Shown: piece by piece, positions 44,015 to 53,259 of the stretch
Position numbering within the stretch: position 1 is the first letter of the stretch
Layout of the letters: each line of letters starts with the position of its first letter
From: Stieleria magnilauensis
GTDB taxonomy: Bacteria > Planctomycetota > Planctomycetia > Pirellulales > Pirellulaceae
Direction: 5' to 3'
Assembly (NCBI GenBank): GCA_007753675.1
Contig: CP036432.1
Location: forward strand, 1,338,394-1,402,393
Length of the DNA stretch: 64,000 nt
Translations under genes and position numbers: made by a program
The notes under the pieces: generated by a model
Database searches by the model: none
What the model was told of the DNA's origin: nothing
What the model saw: the letters and a program-made list of their open reading frames with translations, nothing else

Positions 44015-44416
44015 TTAAGCGAGGATCTCTGCATCGGGCAGTCCCGCGCGTAGCGCTTCAACGCCTTGTGGTGTGAGCCGCGTGTCTGCGACGTCAACGT
44101 AGTTCAATGCCATGCCGACGAGGGTGGAAACCGATGCGTCGGTAACTCGCGTTCCACACAGGTTGAGTCGCGTGAGTTGAGGGAGCTGAGCAATCAGCTC
44201 GATCGCGCGATCGGAAACGTTGGTCCTCCAAAAACTGATTCCCTCGAGGTTGGTAAGCGACAGTAACGCTTCAACGTCTTCGTCGGTGATTTCCAGCTGG
44301 TTGAAGTTGACATCCACGATGTCCTCGTTCGGGATCTTTTTCCAGCTTCGAAAAGGTTCACCGAGGAATGTGAAGCGAACCCCTCGGTCCGCCAGGTCGA
44401 TCAAAGCGGCGTCCAT
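44015..44416 (-). CDS. Leucine-rich-repeat-like protein, copy 2
   Basis: A 133-residue paralogue of the protein at 41438-41839, differing by 11 substitutions, many conservative (D/E, K/R, M/L). Repeat units are 'ITDEDVEALLSLTNLEGISF', 'VSDRAIELIAQLPQLTRLNL' and 'LTPQGVEALRAGL'. The retained frame and the conservative character of the changes suggest that both copies are under selection. The ATG is directly preceded by a TTG that could also serve. Confidence 0.75.
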   Translation of the reverse strand: MDAALIDLADRGVRFTFLGEPFRSWKKIPNEDIVDVNFNQLEITDEDVEALLSLTNLEGISFWRTNVSDRAIELIAQLPQLTRLNLCGTRVTDASVSTLVGMALNYVDVADTRLTPQGVEALRAGLPDAEILA

Positions 44417-44689
44417 CAAATCTGTCTCCGTCCTGAACCGTCGAAATAACTAGCTCCTCGACAAGCGAACGCCCTCGTCGGTGAGCACTTCACCGCATGC
44501 AGACCGCAACTCCCATGCCAGTCCTTGCTCAGGGAATCCATTTGATGCGAAACCAATCCAACGCAAACCGGTCACGGAAGAAGTTAAACTCCGCGCGGTT
44601 TAACTTGTTGTCGTTTACGCTGGCATGGTTCGACAGCGAAAGTTCCTTGTGTGCTATCATCGCAGGCTCTGCAGTACGCGGGTCGAGTG

Positions 44690-46579
44690 ATGTCGTCGGG
44701 ACGACCTAATGTCCATCAGCAGGGAAACATCCAATTGAATCAACTGAAAATATGGCTGTCCGTTGCCCTGTTTATGTTAGCGATCGCCGCCCGCGAAACG
44801 GTGTTCGCGGACCAGCCGAACGTCTTGTGGATCTTGACGGACGACCATCGTTACGATTCGATCCGCGCGTTTAACAAGATGCTACATGGCAGGGAAATGA
44901 GCGGGTTGGGTTATGTGGAATCGCCCCATACGGATCGGTTGGCGAAGATGGGGACCACGTTCATCAATGCCTATTGCCAGGCTCAAGGCTGTGCACCTTC
45001 GCGGGCTTCCATGCACTACGGCCGCTACCCGTTTCGCTCGGGAATCTACGAGTTCGAGTACCACAACAATAACGCGGAACATTGCCGACCTACGCTTCCC
45101 GAAAGCATGGCCGAACTCGGGTACCAAACGACACACTTTGGCAAGCTAGGCGTGCGCGTCAAAACCATCATGGGAGACGGCAAGTGGGCGGCGCAGCACC
45201 CTATCTACCAACAAAGTTTCTACTTCAAGGACCTTGCCAAGGACGGGCTGTGCGCTTGGGGCAAAGGCTGGACGACACAGATCAACGATGTGAAGTTCGA
45301 GAAACCGTTTCAGAACCTTGAATTCTTCGTCACGCCGGAAGGTGAGTTCGAATACTGCTCGCTGGAACTTGAAAAACTCATGCCTCAGTTTGCGGGCACC
45401 GCAGCACGCACAATGGAGAAGTATGACCTGCTGCGGCACTACAACCCCCAAAAGGGAAAGCACATCGATAGCGGCATGATCCTGGCCGGTGTCAGTTCTC
45501 GCGAAGCCGGAAAGACTCGCGACGGATACTATGCCTCGATCTTCGTCGATTTTCTGAGGAACAAAAATCGCAAGTTCAAGGTCGGCTCAAGGGACTATGT
45601 CGGCGTCGACACATCAAAGCCGCTCTATTGCCATATCGGTTTTGATTTTCCTCACACGCCGGTCCTGCCGCCGGCTGATTTTCGCGAGCGTTTCCAGCAA
45701 CACACCTACAAAGTCCCTTCATTGGACGACAAGGAAATGGAAACGATGCCCAAGCAGCTGAAACAGCAAGTGCGACATGGCTATTCCGATCACTTCACCG
45801 ACGCGGAGAAGCAAGCCATGGTGCAGGACTACTACGCGTTCTGTGCCTACGGCGACACGTTGGTCGGCCAGGCGGCGGATGCCTTCATCCAGTACAGCGA
45901 ATCGCAACAGCAAGCCTGGACGATCGTCTATGTGTGTGGTGACCATGGCTGGAAACTGAACGACCACGGCTCGGTCTCGAAGTTCACGCCCTGGGATGTT
46001 GATAGCCACAATCCCATCATCGTGGTTTCTTCGGACAAGCAAGCTTTTCCGGCAAACAAGGTCGTCACGGACTTCACCGAGTTCGTGGACATCGCACCGA
46101 CGATTCTGGCGGCGGGCGGGGCCAGGCTTGATGACAGACAATATGAATATCTTGACGGCACGGACATGGCCGAAATGGTTTCCGGCAGGGTCCCGGCGCG
46201 TGATTACGTCATCGGCGAAAGTCATGCGGTGATCGGTCCGCGCGCCTTCATTCGAACCAAAAACTACGTGTTCTCGATGCAAACGCGGCCCGACAAGAAT
46301 CGTGGTAAGAACATGGAATGGGCGTTAAACGCATCGTACGAGGAACTCGATCCAGCCTTGTATCACATGCCTTCGGATCCGGGGGAATTGAAAAACCTTG
46401 CGTTCAGCCCGGAACATCAGCAAGTTGCCACGGTGATGAAGGATAAACTAATGAAGATTGTCTTAGGGGACAACCGTGTGGAAGTGGATTGGGGCGACAA
46501 CAAGGCGTTGGGAACCACCGTTTATCGCAGCAACTTCGCTCCCGGTGCCCACGACAGACAGTTGGTCCTGCCAAGATAG
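44690..46579 (+). CDS. Exported sulfatase
   Basis: About 629 residues of the formylglycine sulfatase family. A hydrophobic signal segment ('[18 protein letters not shown]') precedes the mature start '[17 protein letters not shown]' with the metal-binding Asp pair. The modification site is Cys-Ala-Pro-Ser-Arg ('[19 protein letters not shown]'). '[11 protein letters not shown]' gives the other metal and substrate residues. It would desulfate algal or other sulfated polysaccharides outside the cytoplasm. A TTG at 44735 behind CAGGGA is an alternative start that leaves a tidier signal peptide. Confidence 0.9.
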   Translation: MSSGRPNVHQQGNIQLNQLKIWLSVALFMLAIAARETVFADQPNVLWILTDDHRYDSIRAFNKMLHGREMSGLGYVESPHTDRLAKMGTTFINAYCQAQGCAPSRASMHYGRYPFRSGIYEFEYHNNNAEHCRPTLPESMAELGYQTTHFGKLGVRVKTIMGDGKWAAQHPIYQQSFYFKDLAKDGLCAWGKGWTTQINDVKFEKPFQNLEFFVTPEGEFEYCSLELEKLMPQFAGTAARTMEKYDLLRHYNPQKGKHIDSGMILAGVSSREAGKTRDGYYASIFVDFLRNKNRKFKVGSRDYVGVDTSKPLYCHIGFDFPHTPVLPPADFRERFQQHTYKVPSLDDKEMETMPKQLKQQVRHGYSDHFTDAEKQAMVQDYYAFCAYGDTLVGQAADAFIQYSESQQQAWTIVYVCGDHGWKLNDHGSVSKFTPWDVDSHNPIIVVSSDKQAFPANKVVTDFTEFVDIAPTILAAGGARLDDRQYEYLDGTDMAEMVSGRVPARDYVIGESHAVIGPRAFIRTKNYVFSMQTRPDKNRGKNMEWALNASYEELDPALYHMPSDPGELKNLAFSPEHQQVATVMKDKLMKIVLGDNRVEVDWGDNKALGTTVYRSNFAPGAHDRQLVLPR

Positions 46580-46602
46580 CAACGGATGGTTAATTTCTGT
46601 GG

Positions 46603-46862
46603 TAGTGGACGAGGCGACGAGTCCCCAGCCGCAGGACTCGTCGCCTCGTCCACTACAGCTATGGATGGGTAGCAGGACTCGTCGCCTCGTCCACTACAGC
46701 TATGGATGGGTAGCTGGGACTCGTCGCCTCGTCCACTACAAATATTGATGGGTAGCTGGACTCGTCGCCTCGTCCACTACAGATATGGATGGGTAGCTGG
46801 GACTCGTCGCCTCGTCCACTACAGATATGGATGGGTAGCTGGACTCGTCGCCTCGTCCACTA
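46603..46862. repeat. 22-bp repeat array 4 (7 units)
   Basis: One forward unit (46603-46624) and six inverted units starting at 46634, 46675, 46717, 46758, 46800 and 46841 (period 41-42 bp; spacers of the type CAGCTATGGATGGGTAGC). The first pair forms a stem with only nine loop bases. It lies between the convergent sulfatase and hypothetical genes. Confidence 0.95.
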
Positions 46863-47041
46863 CAGCTATGGATGCCGATTGGACCTGGGGTAGCTGACGA
46901 TCCGCGGGGAGACGGGGACTGATTCCCTCGCTCTTCGCTGCTTGTGTCGCTGCGCGATGCACAGAAAGGGTGAGTTGGGGTGTCTTGCCTCTCATGGAAT
47001 TGGAATTCTGCCTCTGGTGAGATAAATTCAATTCGCAGTTT
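46863..47041. other. Intergenic remainder, no gene recognised
   Basis: Between array 4 and the next gene nothing was recognised. Open frames in this region mostly read through the repeats. Confidence 0.35.
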
Positions 47042-47929
47042 TTATTCCTTCAGCGTTTCCCTGATTTCGCGCATGTCGACGTAAGAATGCGACTGAGATG
47101 AAACGAAGTTGCCTTCGCCGGGATCGTCCAGATAGTTCGGCAGGTGCCAGACCTGCTTTCCGTTGTGCTTTAGCCATAGTTCTTGAAACGCCAGTGAGCC
47201 CGGCGCGTACCTCCACGACAATGAACCGTCCCTCGAGTGGCATTCGATCAGGAGCGTGAGTTCCGGATCGGTCCCCAATTGGTTGGTGAACAAGAACAGG
47301 CACCCGTCGATGACCGAAGAGTTCGCTTGGGACAGCTGCGCCGCGTCGAGTCGAAACACGGCCTTCGGTTGTAGCTTTAGGGGATGAACCTTGCCCGTCT
47401 GTGCCGATCGCGTCTCAGCGGTGAACTGCTTTGCCAGGCCGCGCATTTGGAGATCGCGTCGACGGCGAGCCAGCGGATCTTGCCCGGTCGGTGGGATCGG
47501 TGCCTGCGAAATCGATCGCAGCTTGACTCCGGGGGGCGACCACATCTGCCCCCATTTCATCGGGCTTAGGAAAGGCATCGGCGGCGTTTCGATCAGAGCT
47601 TGAAACTCTTGATAGACCTCCCGGCCTTCTCCCAACGGCTGCGACAGAACGCCGCCGGCAACAACGGCCCGGCCTTCATAGGTCCAGACATAGACATCGC
47701 CGGAATTGGGTGCCGACGTGTTCCGCAACGCTTGGTAATCCAGCCCGGTCCAGGTGAACACAGGTTCTTCGAGCTTCAGGCGTTTCTGTCCGGCCGGGTC
47801 TAGGCTAAAAACAAATGACTTTGCACGATGCCGATAGAATTGTTTAAGCGTTTCGTAATCTTCCTCCACATCCTGGGCGTTCAAGCTCGAAATGACTACG
47901 AAGGTCAACAAGAGAGTGGCGATTCGCAT
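47042..47929 (-). CDS. Hypothetical exported protein
   Basis: A 295-residue protein with a signal peptide (1-19, 'RIATLLLTFVVISSLNA-QD'). Visible parts are 'LKQFYRHRAKSFVFSLDPAG', 'PVFTWTGLDYQALRNTSA', and a C-terminal 'ELWLKHNGKQVWHLPNYLDD'. No family was recognised; a beta-rich fold seems likely. AAGGA precedes the ATG at 47929, while the longer frame to 48016 would hide the signal peptide. Confidence 0.65.
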   Translation of the reverse strand: MRIATLLLTFVVISSLNAQDVEEDYETLKQFYRHRAKSFVFSLDPAGQKRLKLEEPVFTWTGLDYQALRNTSAPNSGDVYVWTYEGRAVVAGGVLSQPLGEGREVYQEFQALIETPPMPFLSPMKWGQMWSPPGVKLRSISQAPIPPTGQDPLARRRRDLQMRGLAKQFTAETRSAQTGKVHPLKLQPKAVFRLDAAQLSQANSSVIDGCLFLFTNQLGTDPELTLLIECHSRDGSLSWRYAPGSLAFQELWLKHNGKQVWHLPNYLDDPGEGNFVSSQSHSYVDMREIRETLKE

Positions 47930-48386
47930 GGTCCTTGCCCCGAAGTATGTTCCGCAGTTCCTATAGACGGATTGTCTTTGACGTTCCATTCTCCATGAAA
48001 CTGGGTGTGAAAACAATCATCGGACCAGCAAAACCCACGTGAATTCGACAATTTCGAGTGCGCTGGTCTAGCTTCTCGAGGTCCAGACCACGGTGATTCA
48101 CAGCTCGGTCGGGTCGGTCTTGTTTCAAGCGGACCGCGATTGCCAAGATCAGCGATCGACACTGGGTCAGATCCGCGGGCCAGTCTCTATACGTTACACG
48201 AATGCGAATCGACTAAAAGTCGTTTTCGAAGACGACTTCGTTGAGTGGGAGTTGGCCAGGCTTCGGCCACGCGTCCTTGGTGCCTTTGCCGATCGCGAGC
48301 CAACGATGCCGGGAACGCCTACGGAAAATGTGGAGCGAGCTGAATCGCTCAGTTGGTACGCCGGAGAACCAGGCTTGACGCCCCGT
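47930..48386. other. Intergenic region, no gene recognised
   Basis: About 460 bases. A plus-strand frame (48093-48422) of 109 codons has no recognisable features and overlaps the end of the next gene, so it is not called. Confidence 0.35.
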
Positions 48387-49280
48387 TCAAAACGCTGGGG
48401 GATTGATTCCCTTGGCTTTTAGGTCGGCAAGGTATTTGTCGGGTTCAGCGACTAGCTTTTTGGCGCAGCCGGGGCAGCAGATATAGACGGCTTTGCCGTT
48501 GACGTTCACCTTGCCAGGAACGCCCATCCCGCCGAGTGGTTCGTCCATCACAGGGCAAGTCTTCTGGGCGGCGATCGCGGCGGCGTCGGCGAGCGTTGAT
48601 TTAAAAACGCCTTCGCGGACTTGTTCGCCCTTGGCAGTGTAATACTTGGTGAGGTACTGGTCGGGTGAGGCTTCGACTTTCTTGGTGCAGCCAGCACAGC
48701 AGACGAAGAGCGATTTATCACCAATCGTGATCTTGGGTGGTTTGCCCATCGAGCCGAGAGGTTGGCCGCTGACGGGGCAGGTGGCTTGAAGGCTAATGAG
48801 CAGTTCGTCTGAGAGCTTGCCGCTGGCGAGTTTTCCCATGGCGTGGAAGACTAGCGGCTCGCTGCCGATGTTTGTGATCTGGACGTTCATGTGCAGTTGT
48901 CGGTCGACCACTTTAGATAGGTCCACGCCGACACCGATGGCAAGGTTCTTGAGCGTCTTGAGTTCGTAGGTGTATTCCTTGTCGCTTTCGCCGACTCGCA
49001 GTTTCAGTGTTCCTGTGGCATCCGGCGGTGCGATGGGTTGATCGTTCTGGCCAAGGATCATGAACATGATGCCTTTCTCGGCGATCACCGTTTCGATTCG
49101 GCGGTCGCCAACGGTTTGCACGGTGCCTCCATGTGGGCCAGTTGCCTCGGCGGCGTGGCTGTGGCCAGCGTGGTCGTGTGCCGCATGGTCATGCCCGGCA
49201 TGGGCGTCCTGTGCGGTCAAGAGTTGGGGCGACATTAGCAGCGTGGCTACGACGATTGCGGTAAGGATACGAAGTTTCAT
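48387..49280 (-). CDS. Exported His-rich protein with two TRASH/YHS-like metal motifs
   Basis: A 297-residue protein. After a signal peptide (1-23) comes a His-rich segment ('HAGHDHAAHDHAGHSHAA'), a beta-rich domain, then two copies of a Cys motif: 'CPVSGQPLGSMG'..'VCCAGCTKKVEASPDQYL' and 'CPVMDEPLGGMG'..'ICCPGCAKKLVAEPDKYL'. The CPV...CC.GC pattern matches the C-terminal heavy-metal domain found with planctomycete CusCBA systems. It probably binds copper or silver in the periplasm. It is followed upstream by a small lipoprotein with the same motif. Confidence 0.8.
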   Translation of the reverse strand: MKLRILTAIVVATLLMSPQLLTAQDAHAGHDHAAHDHAGHSHAAEATGPHGGTVQTVGDRRIETVIAEKGIMFMILGQNDQPIAPPDATGTLKLRVGESDKEYTYELKTLKNLAIGVGVDLSKVVDRQLHMNVQITNIGSEPLVFHAMGKLASGKLSDELLISLQATCPVSGQPLGSMGKPPKITIGDKSLFVCCAGCTKKVEASPDQYLTKYYTAKGEQVREGVFKSTLADAAAIAAQKTCPVMDEPLGGMGVPGKVNVNGKAVYICCPGCAKKLVAEPDKYLADLKAKGINPPAF

Positions 49281-49329
49281 CGAGATCGGCCTTGGAGAGT
49301 AGTGATGGCGTTGGGCGGCGAGCGCAGGA

Positions 49330-49746
49330 TTATTTGTTGAGTTTCGCTAGGTACTTGTCTGGGTCGGCGAGTAGTTTGTCTTTGCAGCCGTCGCAGCAAA
49401 TCCAGACCGAAGTTCCGTTCACGTCGACCTTTTCAGGTGCTCCCATCGTCCCCAGCATCTCGCCGCTGACTGGGCACATGTGCTGGGCCATCGCGGACTT
49501 GTAGTCCTCTGGCGAAAGCTCTTTTAGGCCCGGCATCATCTTGGCCATCGGAGAATCGGCATCGGCATGGTCGCCGTGTTCGTGATCGGCGTGGTCGCCA
49601 TGGTCATGGTCGGCATGGTCGTCAGCGGTGTCGCTAGCGGGAGTCGCGGGTTGTATCACAGGGTCGGATTCGGGCGAGTTACACCCGTAAATGCCGAGAA
49701 TGAGCATCCCGCCGAGCAGGAAAGGGATGAATTTCGTGAGTCGCAT
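49330..49746 (-). CDS. His-rich lipoprotein with TRASH/YHS-like metal motif
   Basis: A 138-residue lipoprotein (lipobox 'GIYGC' near residue 22). A long His/Asp run ('HADHDHGDHADHEHGDHAD') is followed by one Cys motif, 'CPVSGEMLGTMGAPEKVDVN' and 'ICCDGCKDKLLADPDKYL'. It is the single-motif relative of the neighbouring 297-residue protein and lies just upstream of it on the same strand. It would buffer metal ions at the outer or inner membrane face. Confidence 0.82.
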   Translation of the reverse strand: MRLTKFIPFLLGGMLILGIYGCNSPESDPVIQPATPASDTADDHADHDHGDHADHEHGDHADADSPMAKMMPGLKELSPEDYKSAMAQHMCPVSGEMLGTMGAPEKVDVNGTSVWICCDGCKDKLLADPDKYLAKLNK

Positions 49747-49850
49747 GGGATATTGCCTTCGCGGATGAGGAGGGCGGATTTTTCGATTGACGTGCATTTG
49801 GATGCTTAGGCGGTCGATTTCTTCACACGGCGCGAAAAGAATTCTGCTAA

Positions 49851-49868
49851 TTCACCTGAATGGGTGAA
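49851..49868. promoter_or_regulatory. Inverted repeat in the divergent metal-gene promoter
   Basis: TTCACC-TGAATG-GGTGAA is an 18-bp inverted repeat in the 186-bp gap between the His-rich lipoprotein gene (minus) and the anti-sigma-like gene (plus). Symmetry and place suit a regulator site. Which protein binds it is unknown. Confidence 0.45.
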
Positions 49869-49932
49869 GAATCGCTCACTTCGGGCATCCAAAACACATC
49901 AGCAGAACCATCTCCCAGAGAATTAGTGGGTC

Positions 49933-50841
49933 ATGTCAACCAACGATTGCAAAACCGTGCAGCCATACCTGTCGGCTTATCACGACGGCGAGCTTTCGGC
50001 TGGACAAGCGGCAACTGTGGCACAACACGTGGAGGCATGCGACTCGTGTGCATCAGAGCTTCAAGCGTTCGTGTCACTCGGGTCGGCTTTTTTGCAGGCT
50101 CCTCTCCCCGCCAAACCAGCGGATCTTTGGCAGCGGATTGAGCGCGAGCTTCCAACGTCCGCTGGATCGCTGACACTATCGCGACGGTTCAGCATTTGGG
50201 TTCGCGAGTCGCCCTATGGTGCGGGACTGGTGTCGATGGCTGCGTCCGTGTTGGTGTTGCTGGGTGCGGGACTCTGGTACGGAGGAGGAAGAGGGGGAGA
50301 TAGGGAGATGGGGAGTGGGGGAGCGATGGCGATGCATTCGCACGAAGGCGAAGACGGCATGTCGGCCGAGCACATGGTCGAATTCGCCGGCGTGATGGAT
50401 GACTATTTGCAGAAGCTGCCAAGCGATCCGGATGGAGCGGAACAGATGCTGCTGACGAAGTACGACGGTGAGAAAGTCGACGCAGAGGGAGCAGTGAAGT
50501 TGGTCGGTTATCGACCGATCGTCTCCGGCGGATTGCCAGAGGGCTATTCGTTGGCGTCGACCAGCGTGTTGAAGATGCCTTGCTGCACCTGCGTGAAAGC
50601 GGTTTGCAAACGGGATGACGGTTCAACGCTGGTTCTGTTTGAACACGACGACGAAGAAACGGCTTGGTTCGGCGATCGCCGCCAGAGCATGGCAACCTGC
50701 GGCGACAAGGACTGCTGTCTCGTTGATCTCGATTCCAGCATCGCGGCGACTTGGAAGCAGGGCTCGCGGAGCGTCACCGCCGTCGGCGTTCGAGACCAAG
50801 ACGAAGTGGCGAAGCTCGTGACCTGGTTGAACAAATCCTAG
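49933..50841 (+). CDS. Zinc-finger (ZAS-like) anti-sigma protein with Cys-rich C-terminal domain
   Basis: A 302-residue protein. Residues 1-45 hold the ZAS motif His32-x3-Cys36-x2-Cys39. A hydrophobic helix lies near residues 94-112 ('GLVSMAASVLVLLGAGLWY'), followed by a Gly-rich, His/Met segment. The outer domain has Cys clusters 'CCTCVKAVCK' and 'CGDKDCCLVD' that could bind metal. The layout suggests a membrane anti-sigma factor sensing metal outside. No sigma factor gene is next to it. It is nine bases ahead of cusB, so co-expression is expected. Confidence 0.75.
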   Translation: MSTNDCKTVQPYLSAYHDGELSAGQAATVAQHVEACDSCASELQAFVSLGSAFLQAPLPAKPADLWQRIERELPTSAGSLTLSRRFSIWVRESPYGAGLVSMAASVLVLLGAGLWYGGGRGGDREMGSGGAMAMHSHEGEDGMSAEHMVEFAGVMDDYLQKLPSDPDGAEQMLLTKYDGEKVDAEGAVKLVGYRPIVSGGLPEGYSLASTSVLKMPCCTCVKAVCKRDDGSTLVLFEHDDEETAWFGDRRQSMATCGDKDCCLVDLDSSIAATWKQGSRSVTAVGVRDQDEVAKLVTWLNKS

Positions 50842-50850
50842 AGCGAACTC

Positions 50851-53208
50851 ATGAACGAATTCTTCAAACAACACCGCGGAAAGCTCTGGATTGCACAAGC
50901 GGTGGCGTTTGTGCTGCTAGGTGTCTTCGTCGCATCTTGGTTTAACGGAGGCTCGGGCGGGTCGAAAGTCTCCGAGACTTCCGCAACAGCGAACTTGGAG
51001 GCAATGCAAAGCAAGCCTTCAATTTGGACTTGTTCGATGCACCCGCAAATACGTCGCGACGGTCCGGGCAGTTGTCCAATCTGTGGCATGGACTTGGTGC
51101 CAGTCAAGGAATCGGCCGGGGGCGTTCGCACGGTTTCGATCAGCCCTGAAATCAAGAGCCTGATGAACGTGCAGGTCAGTCCAGTGCGGCGACAGTACGT
51201 CACAGCCGACGTTCGCATGGTTGGCAAGGTCGAATACGACGAAACTCGTCTTGCCCACATCACCGCTTGGGTGCCCGGTCGATTGGAACGCATGTTCGTC
51301 GATTTCACTGGCGTCGAAGTCAACAAGGGCGATCACATGGTCCAGATCTACAGCGAGGCACTCTACACCGCGCAGGAAGAACTGCTGGCGGTGACCAAAC
51401 GCGATCGGCCGCAGAGTTCCTCTCGTTTTATCGAACCGCTCGATCTTGCCGAGTCCGCTCGCGAGAAGTTGCGTTTACTCGGTTTGACGACGGAGCAGAT
51501 TCAAACAATCGAAGAGCGCGGTAAGTCATCCGAAACAGTCACGATCTATTCGCCTGTCGGCGGTGTGGTGGTTGCGAAGAACAAGCAAGAAGGCGACCGC
51601 GTCCAAACCGGCGACCGCATCTACACGGTCGCCGATCTGAATCACCTGTGGGTTCAAATGGATGCGTATGAATCGGACCTGGCTTGGTTGCGATACGGGC
51701 AAGACGTCGAGTTCACGACTGAAGCCTATCCTGGCGAAGTTTTCCGCGGCCGAATCGCGTTCATTGACCCAGTGCTAAACGAAGACACACGGACGGTGAA
51801 AGTTCGTGTCAATGTGTCGAATGGTGATGGCCGATTGAAGCCGGAGATGTTTGTGCGAGCGGTCGTCAAGTCGAACGTCGCTTCGGGTGGCCGAGTGCTC
51901 GACGCATCGTTGGCGGGGAAGTGGATCAGTCCGATGCACCCGGAAATCATCAAAGACCAGCCGGGCGATTGTGACATTTGCGGCATGCCGTTGGTGCGGG
52001 CGGAATCGCTTGGTTACGTCACGGCGGAGCCAACGAGTGCCGCGAAACCATTGGTCGTACCGGCGTCGGCCGTGTTGCTAACCGGAACGCGAGCGATTGT
52101 GTACGTGCAGATTCCCGACGCCGACAAGCCGACTTACGAAGGTCGCGAGATTGTGATCGGTCCGCGCGCCGGCGACTTCTACCTAGTGAAGTCGGGGCTC
52201 GAAGAAGGCGACTTGGTCGTGACCAACGGCAACTTCAAGCTCGACAGTGCGCTTCAGATTTCCGCAAAACCTTCGATGATGACACCACAAGGTGGTGGCG
52301 GCGGTGGACACAATCACGGAGGTATGGAAACGCCAAAGGCAGACGAAGGCGTCAAGATGGGTGCGGGTCCGATGGACTTGGTGCCAGCGGTGCGTGATCC
52401 GATGCAAGGCATTGTTGAGCAATATAAGACAATTCAAGCAAAGATCGAAGCGGCGAATCTTGCGGAGATTCGCGGAAGCTACGACCAATTAGGTGAAGCT
52501 GTCAAAGCGGTGCCGGTGGACTTGATCGGTCCTCAAATGCGACCGCAGTGGTTGGAGGTCGCGATGCTATTGCGGAACGATGTCACCGAAGGCCGCGAGG
52601 TAAATTCCATGCGTGAAGCCGATCGGGTGTTCGCGGTGACTCGCCAGCACGTCGATCAAATGAAGGCTCAGTTTTCATTGCCGTTGTCACACGACGAAAT
52701 GCAGATGCCATCCATGACGAACATGGCCGCTCCGCCAGAAGTCGTCGAGCAACTCAGTGGTTTTGTCGCTCCCTATTTGCAACTTAGTCAAGCACTCGCG
52801 GCAGACGATTTGGATGCCGCGAAGCGAGCGGTCGAGCCGTTGCATCAGCGATTGGCTTCATTGCTGCCAATCGTCTCCGAAGACAAATCGGTCGAAATGT
52901 GGAGCAAAGAGAAACGCGACTTGTCAGAGATCATTGCAAGATTGCAGAAGGCGAACGACCTCGCCGCCTTGCGTAGCGGGTTCGCGTTGCTGTCCGAACA
53001 GATGTTGAGCCTCGAGCGGATGTTCGGCCTACCGACTGACGAAACGCTTTATGAGCTTCATTGCCCGATGGCCTTTGAGGGTCGCGGTGCCTCTTGGATT
53101 CAATCCGATGATGCCGTTCGCAATCCCTACTATGGCGCTTCGATGCTGAAGTGTGCGGATCGAGTGGAGGAGTTGGGAAGCAAGGAGACAAGGAGAGCGG
53201 GAGACTAG
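50851..53208 (+). CDS. cusB: CusB-like heavy-metal RND adaptor with two metal-binding insert domains
   Basis: A 785-residue adaptor. After a membrane helix (12-31) comes a heavy-metal-binding domain 'WTCSMHPQIRRDGPGSCPIC' (Cys61, Met63, His64, Cys75, Cys78). The lipoyl/hairpin/beta-barrel core follows. A second copy near residues 357-385 ('WISPMHPEIIKDQPGDCDIC') has Ser in place of the first Cys. The C-terminal 290 residues end in the DUF3347-like 'HCPMAFEGRGASW'..'NPYYGASMLKCAD'. It links the CusA pump to an outer-membrane factor and hands over Cu(I)/Ag(I). The last residues are encoded by a purine repeat. Confidence 0.9.
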   Translation: MNEFFKQHRGKLWIAQAVAFVLLGVFVASWFNGGSGGSKVSETSATANLEAMQSKPSIWTCSMHPQIRRDGPGSCPICGMDLVPVKESAGGVRTVSISPEIKSLMNVQVSPVRRQYVTADVRMVGKVEYDETRLAHITAWVPGRLERMFVDFTGVEVNKGDHMVQIYSEALYTAQEELLAVTKRDRPQSSSRFIEPLDLAESAREKLRLLGLTTEQIQTIEERGKSSETVTIYSPVGGVVVAKNKQEGDRVQTGDRIYTVADLNHLWVQMDAYESDLAWLRYGQDVEFTTEAYPGEVFRGRIAFIDPVLNEDTRTVKVRVNVSNGDGRLKPEMFVRAVVKSNVASGGRVLDASLAGKWISPMHPEIIKDQPGDCDICGMPLVRAESLGYVTAEPTSAAKPLVVPASAVLLTGTRAIVYVQIPDADKPTYEGREIVIGPRAGDFYLVKSGLEEGDLVVTNGNFKLDSALQISAKPSMMTPQGGGGGGHNHGGMETPKADEGVKMGAGPMDLVPAVRDPMQGIVEQYKTIQAKIEAANLAEIRGSYDQLGEAVKAVPVDLIGPQMRPQWLEVAMLLRNDVTEGREVNSMREADRVFAVTRQHVDQMKAQFSLPLSHDEMQMPSMTNMAAPPEVVEQLSGFVAPYLQLSQALAADDLDAAKRAVEPLHQRLASLLPIVSEDKSVEMWSKEKRDLSEIIARLQKANDLAALRSGFALLSEQMLSLERMFGLPTDETLYELHCPMAFEGRGASWIQSDDAVRNPYYGASMLKCADRVEELGSKETRRAGD

Positions 53209-53249
53209 GAGACATCCCCTTCCCCGTGTCTCCCCCTCTCCGTGTCTCC
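53184..53249. repeat. Purine/pyrimidine-rich inverted repeat between cusB and cusA
   Basis: GGAGACAAGGAGAGCGGGAG (from 53184) pairs imperfectly with CTCCCCCTCTCCGTGTCTCC (to 53249). Arms are 22 bases with about 18 matches. The cusB stop codon TAG lies in the loop region. Such GGAGAC-type elements are scattered through Pirellulaceae genomes. The hairpin may tune cusA expression relative to cusB. Confidence 0.6.
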
Positions 53250-53259
53250 CAGCTAAATC

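Larger units (their letters stand above)
43810..44446. repeat. Segmental duplication, copy 2
   Basis: Direct copy of 41245-41870, with small insertions such as an extra CCCCTGCCCCTGCC run near 43960. Confidence 0.85.

Noticed and set aside
48093-48422. 109-codon plus-strand frame
   Set aside because: No ribosome site, no known domain, and it runs into the end of the TRASH-motif gene on the other strand.
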